Part shown: one piece after another, positions 59,601-64,000 of the stretch | Numbering within the stretch: the first letter of the stretch is position 1 | How the letters are laid out: each line of letters starts with the position of its first letter | NCBI RefSeq assembly: GCF_932526225.1 | Contig: NC_064036.1 | Location: forward strand, 6,951,519 to 7,015,518 | DNA from: Nematostella vectensis | Lineage: Eukaryota > Cnidaria > Anthozoa > Actiniaria > Edwardsiidae | DNA: 64,000 nt | Direction of reading: 5' to 3' | Translations under genes and position numbers: made by a program | The notes under the pieces: generated by a model | Database searches by the model: none | The model's input: only the letters and a program-made list of their open reading frames with translations | What the model was told of the DNA's origin: nothing

Positions 59601-60279
59601 ATCAACACCATCATCATCATCATCATTGCCACCATTCTCATTTTTTATTAGCAGGACCTCATAGAGCTGTTCTTGGAATTACATTTCAATTGTTTGAAAT
59701 GTCACGTGACTCATCATATATTTACTTTCTGCGAAAAAAAATTAAACGCGTGGAAAGTAAATACATGATGATCACGTGACGACTTTGAAATGGCTCTGCC
59801 ACTCGTACACATTTCGTTTCGACTGTCGAATTATAAAACTTACGGTATAAGGATCTCTTTGAGTTGGTTATGGAACTGTTTTCCGCCTAGTAAAATAGCC
59901 AGTTGTATGCACAGTTCCATTAGGCAACCCGATGGGTCACAGCCCTGAATCCGAGTGTCCGCTATCCGGCGATAATTGCCCGGTATCCCTGAGATTAGGC
60001 TGGTCTTGAAGAAGGCGATGTAGAAGAATGAGGAGTACATGTTGACCGCTTGGAACAGGAACATCTTCACCGTCAGGATATTCTGGTACTCAGTGCGCGT
60101 GCGCGGGTTCTCCCAGTCGGTCAGCGCGAACGCTAGCTTGGAATAAAGCTGGGAAGGAAAGTAACGATGAGAGGGTCAGAAAAGAGATTAAAACCGAAGA
60201 AGGAAGAAAAGAAAACAAAAAACAAGCAGTACTTATTAAAAGAGAAAAAGAGGAGATGACTAAATGACGGTGCTGGTGG

Positions 60280-60311
<32 letters not shown>

Positions 60312-63300
60312 GTGGCGGTGGTGCTGGTGATGATGATGATGATAATAATAGTAGTGATGATAATGATGATAGTAAAGGATGGTGATGATGGTGAAGGGGT
60401 AATGATAATGGTCATGGTTATGATGTGAATAAATAGAGGAATACGATAATGGAAAATGATGACGGTGTAAATAAATAGAGGAATGCGAAGAATAACAACT
60501 GACTTGTACAAACGAAAATAGATATTAAATAACATGCTAATAATATACCTTTCCAAGTGCTTCGATCGACAACAAATTAAGCACGGCAGACGTCAACGAC
60601 GTGTAAATGCGACTGTTTTCCTTTAGAAACATGCTCGTGGTGGCCCACATGACAGTCAGCACGATCGTCTTATACACGACGACGCCAAACACTGAGACGA
60701 ACACCAACAGGATCATCATAGTAATGGCGACGCCGGCGACCGTGTACCGACCCGCGCGTACCACCCGCGACACGTAAGGCTCTAGCTTTCCCGTCACAGG
60801 GTTGACGCGGCGCTTTTTGGCGGTAGCTATGAACGCGGGGCGCGGTGGCTCGAAGTCTTCAAAGTGCGTCAGGTCCCACTGGTATGCAAGGGTCACCTGG
60901 AGAGGTGAATATATCTCTAAGTAGACTTTAGTCTAATACACGGTAACGGCACGCTAACCACACGCTTATCATCACACGCTAACCACACGCTCATCATCAC
61001 ACACTAACCACACGCATCATCACACGCTAACCACACGCTCATCATCACACGCTAACCACACGCTTATCATCACACGCTAACCACACGCTCATCATCACAC
61101 ACTAACCACACGCTCATCATCACACTCTAACCACACGTTCATCATCACACGCTAACCACACGCTTATCATCACACGCTAACCACACGCTCATCATCACAC
61201 ACTAACCACACGCATCATCACACGCTAACCACACGCTCATCATCACACACTAACCACACGCTCATCATCACACGCTAACCACACGCTCATCATCACACGC
61301 TAACCACACGCTCATCATTACACGCTTACCACACGCTTATATTCACACGCTAACCACACGCTCATATCATCACACTCTAACCACACGTTCATCATCACAC
61401 GCTAACCACACGCTTATCATCACACGCTAACCACACGCTCATCATCACACACTAACCACACGCTCATCATCACACGCTAACCACACGCTCATCATCACAC
61501 GCTAACCACACGCTCATCATCACACGCTAACCACACGCTCATATCATCACACACTAACCACACGCTCATCATCACACGCTAACCACACGCTTATCATCAC
61601 ACGCTTATATTCACACGCTAACCACACGCCCATCATCACACGCTAACCACACGCTCATCATCACACGCTAACCACACGCTCATCATCACACGCTAACCAC
61701 ACGCTCATCATCACACGCTTATTTTCACACGCTAACCACATGCTCATCATCATCTACACGCTAACCACACGCTCATCATCACACGCTAACCACACGCTCA
61801 TCATCACACGCTAACCACACGCTCATCATCACACGCTAACCACACGCTCATCATTACACGCTTACCACACGCTTATATTCACACGCTAATCACATGCTCA
61901 TCATCATCACACGCTAACCACACGCTCATCATCACACGCTAACCACACGCTCATCATCACACGCTAACCACACGCTCATCATCACACGCTAACCACACGC
62001 CCATCATCACACGCTAACCACACGCCCATCATCACACGCTAACCACACGCTCATCATCACACGCTAACCTCACGCTCATCATCACACGCTAACCACACGC
62101 TCATCATCATCACACGCTAATCACACGTTCATCATCACACGCTAACCACACGCTCATCATCACACGCTAACCACACGCTCATCATCACACGCTAACCACA
62201 CGCTCATCATCACACGCTAACCACACGCTCATCATCACACGCTAACCACACGCTCATCATCACACGCTAACCACACGCTCATCATCACACGCTAACCACA
62301 CGCTCATCATCACACGCTAACCACACGCTCATCATCACACGCTAACCACACGCTCATCATCACACGCTAACCACACGCTCATCATTACACGCTTACCACA
62401 CGCTTATATTCACACGCTAACCACATGCTCATCATCATCACACGCTAACCACGCTCATCATTACACGCTTACCACACGCTTATATTCACACGCTAACCAC
62501 ACGCTCATATCAACACACTCTAACCACACGTTCATCATCACACGCTAACCACACGCTTATCATCACACGCTAACCACACGCTCATCATCACACACTAACC
62601 ACACGCATCATCACACGCTAACCACACGCTCATCATCACACGCTAACCACACGCTCATTATCCCACGCTAACCACACGCTCATATCATCACACACTAACC
62701 TCATGCTCATTATCACACGCTAACCAGACGCTCATCATCATCACACGCTAACCACACGCTCATCATCACACGCTAACCACACGCTCATCATCATCACACG
62801 CTAAGCATTCGCAGGGGCGGCGGAGTGGTTCCATAAGTTGGGGGGGGGGGTTGGGCAATAGGGGGAGGGGTGGGTAGTAGTTTCAGGGGGAGGGGTGAGT
62901 GGTGGTTTCAGGGGGAGGGGTAGGTGTTGGTTTCAAATTCTTAAGTGCTATTTAAAAGAACGCGGAGGATAACCTAGGTTTTATGCACAGAATTTGAAAC
63001 TGTATAACAAATTTGTTGTCGGTTGCATATGTACCGCTTCAAGCACACGCGCATGCGCCATAACCTCACCAGACAAGAGTTTGTATAGCAAGCGGATCCC
63101 TTAGTTTGACAAGGGAATCTATAATCATAAGGACAGGGTCTTGTTGTTCGCGACATTACAAGGATCAGATCCTAATGTTCCAACGTGCTAGGTTAACTAA
63201 ATTTTATAGTTTTTTTCAATTTACGTTTCCATTGAAAAGGATAGTATATAGAAGTTTGTTAATGAAATAATGTCTGTGAGTAAAAGACCAGTAATTGGCC

Positions 63301-64000
63301 GTTTGCAAGACTCCCCTTAAAAGGGCTTTGCCAGCCGCTATGTTGTCATGGAAAATGAGAGAAAGCATCCATTTCCATATTGGCTAATTTGAATTTCGTG
63401 ATGTTTTCGATTTAATCTAGGAAATGAAGTTTAAACCTTTTAAGATGGTCGTTCAACAACAGAAGTGTGGCCGAGTAGATGAACTCTTTAATCAACATCA
63501 GTTGTGTGCTCCTGTATTCCATCGAGCAGAGATCATGATGTTTCAAAAAGCTAGTTAATCTTACCTGATGTCTCTTCCAGACCTCCAGAAATACCACAGC
63601 CCAGAAAGACATAAAAACAGCAAAGAACACAGTTCCTCGGTAATCCACAGCGTGTGAATACTTGGCATACTTGCAGCTCCGTGTAAGCGTCCAGAAGCTG
63701 CAGTTACGATCACACAAGGGACACATATAGAAAAGCTCACTATTGTCAAGATTACACACGTCCTGGACGGGCGGGTAGTCTGTGGTTGTGAATAAACCAA
63801 TCAGAACGCAGATCAGGCCTACGATTGACGCGCTTATCAGCATCATAGTATAGGTACCCAACCACGCAAAATACATCGCTATCCGCGAACCGAAGTAATT
63901 CTTGATTGCATCCAATGGCTGGTACTTGTACCACCGATGAAATGACGCCCAGTCTTTGACAAGTCGCTGTCGGTCATTGTTCGGCAGTTTGTCGCCAAGA
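50690..64000 (-). CDS. Anoctamin (TMEM16 family), C-terminal 700 residues; 5' part off the right edge
   Basis: TMEM16 proteins are ten-helix calcium-activated chloride channels or lipid scramblases. Exons: 64000-63565 (partial), 60896-60549, 60148-59844, 58984-58833, 58546-58288, 57330-57181 and 51143-50690. All phases join, with stop TAA at 50690. Family landmarks in order: [56 protein letters not shown], then [60 protein letters not shown], and [11 protein letters not shown]. The Glu and Asp of EIRSD correspond to calcium-site acids in TM8. [12 protein letters not shown] and [18 protein letters not shown] close the core, followed by a ~90-residue unconserved tail. It belongs to the ANO1-7 group rather than ANO8/10; channel or scramblase cannot be decided. 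Introns are dominated by satellite arrays. Confidence 0.93.
51258..52490. repeat. 10-bp minisatellite (ACACGAAAGG), ~120 copies
   Basis: Very regular 10-bp units, with point variants AAACGAAAGG-like and GAAGCACG, fill the part of the last anoctamin intron next to the final exon. All frames of one strand stay open, giving false serine/phenylalanine/valine-rich and cysteine-rich frames. Confidence 0.97.
52605..52860. repeat. 29-bp repeat (GAGGACCGAGGTAGCGCGCG + TGGATTTGT), ~9 copies
   Basis: G/C-rich units differ at a few positions, such as GATCGAGG for GACCGAGG. The array directly abuts the longer 29-bp array at 52861, which has the same period but an unrelated sequence. Confidence 0.93.
52861..57170. 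repeat. 29-bp minisatellite (TATCTGCTATAGGGACATGT + AGGCACTCC), ~148 copies
   Basis: The largest array in the window. Variants at fixed positions (CTGTAGGG, CTAAAAGG, ACATGAAGG, CTGATATC) occur in recurring short series, indicating repeated segmental duplication. It ends 10 bp from the anoctamin exon at 57181. Confidence 0.97.
57410..57510. mobile_element. 101-bp palindromic MITE
   Basis: GTACCCTGGGTACCAAAGGC at the left is mirrored by GCCTCTGGTACCCAGGGTAC at the right, with inner GCTTCGCG/CGCGAAGC. Nearly the whole element can fold. It lies in the anoctamin intron 57331-58287. Confidence 0.7.
57712..57861. mobile_element. MITE-like element (copy 2, inverted relative to 18910)
   Basis: CAGACCTCGAAATATTGGGAGG at the left and CCCTGCTGCGGCCCT at the right, with GGGGCACGTGCCCC inside, match 18910-19062 in reverse. 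It lies in the same anoctamin intron. Confidence 0.6.
59119..59630. repeat. (CATCGC)n hexanucleotide array, ~76 copies, then GTC/ATC repeats
   Basis: About 458 bp of near-perfect hexamer with one visible substitution (CATAGC at about 59370), grading into TCG and ATC triplets. It lies in the anoctamin intron 58985-59843. The His-Arg, Ile-Ala and Met-Ala frames it yields are artefacts of the unit. Confidence 0.98.
59701..59780. repeat. 80-bp inverted repeat with GTCACGTGAC ends
   Basis: GTCACGTGACTCATCATATA and onward is mirrored by TACATGATGATCACGTGAC, leaving a ~23-bp loop. It is 63 bp from the anoctamin exon at 59844. Confidence 0.7.
60266..60425. repeat. GAT/GGT triplet microsatellite
   Basis: Runs of GATGAT interrupted by GGTGGCGGT and AATAAT. 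It is an ordinary microsatellite in the anoctamin intron 60149-60548. Confidence 0.85.
60951..62804. repeat. 25-bp minisatellite (CACACGCTAACCACACGCTC + ATCAT), ~74 copies
   Basis: Fills about 70% of the anoctamin intron 60897-63564. Variants include ACGCTTATATTC and extra ATC triplets, recurring in the same order (for example about 61310-61370 and 61850-61900), so blocks have been duplicated. Followed at 62840-62930 by G-rich GGGGGAGGGGT repeats. Confidence 0.96.

Noticed and set aside
59006-59779. Poly His-Arg, Ile-Ala and Ala-Met frames
   Set aside because: Six-base array read in different frames; no evidence of translation.

Overview
The window is animal nuclear DNA. Its genes are split by spliceosomal introns, and the families present (CARD caspase, BMP type I receptor, anoctamin, rhodopsin-type GPCR, metazoan NUP188) are those of a multicellular animal. 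Intron-rich genes of this kind, small MITE-like elements, Penelope-like retroelement debris and dense minisatellites suggest a cnidarian, perhaps an anthozoan such as Nematostella. That species-level guess is an inference that was not tested by alignment.

Six protein-coding genes can be assembled exon by exon with matching splice phases. From left to right they are: NUP188 (minus strand, N-terminal part, 10380 to beyond position 1); a CARD-containing initiator-type caspase (minus, 17014-14045, complete); a BMP type I receptor kinase of the BMPR1 class (minus, 31336-24627, complete, 521 residues); a secreted pentraxin-PAN/apple protein (plus, 33258-37905, complete, 330 residues); a class A GPCR (plus, 40885-48319, complete, 367 residues, with one GC-AG intron); and an anoctamin/TMEM16 protein (minus, from beyond 64000 to 50690, C-terminal 700 residues). 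The genes have unrelated roles (nuclear pore, apoptosis, BMP signalling, extracellular recognition, neuropeptide-type reception, ion or lipid transport) and nothing suggests co-regulation.

Roughly a quarter of the window is tandem repeat. The main arrays are a ~32-bp array filling NUP188 intron 3 (5972-9194), a 21-bp array between NUP188 and the caspase (10907-13037), a 25-bp array carrying inverted telomere-like motifs in the GPCR intron (45107-46555), a 10-bp, a 29-bp and a second 29-bp array filling the last anoctamin intron (51258-57170), a CATCGC hexamer array (59119-59590) and another 25-bp array (60951-62804). These arrays generate most of the long open frames in the window, which I regard as spurious.

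Dispersed between and inside the genes are several terminal-inverted-repeat elements, a tRNA-derived SINE-like unit and Penelope-like (PLE) remnants. The most interesting find is a ~440-bp inverted duplication in the pentraxin gene intron (36943-37384). Each arm carries a hammerhead-ribozyme core with very short stem III, a form reported for PLEs and metazoan retrozymes. A second hammerhead-like core lies at the 3' end of a frameshifted GIY-YIG (PLE) fragment at 43892-44658.
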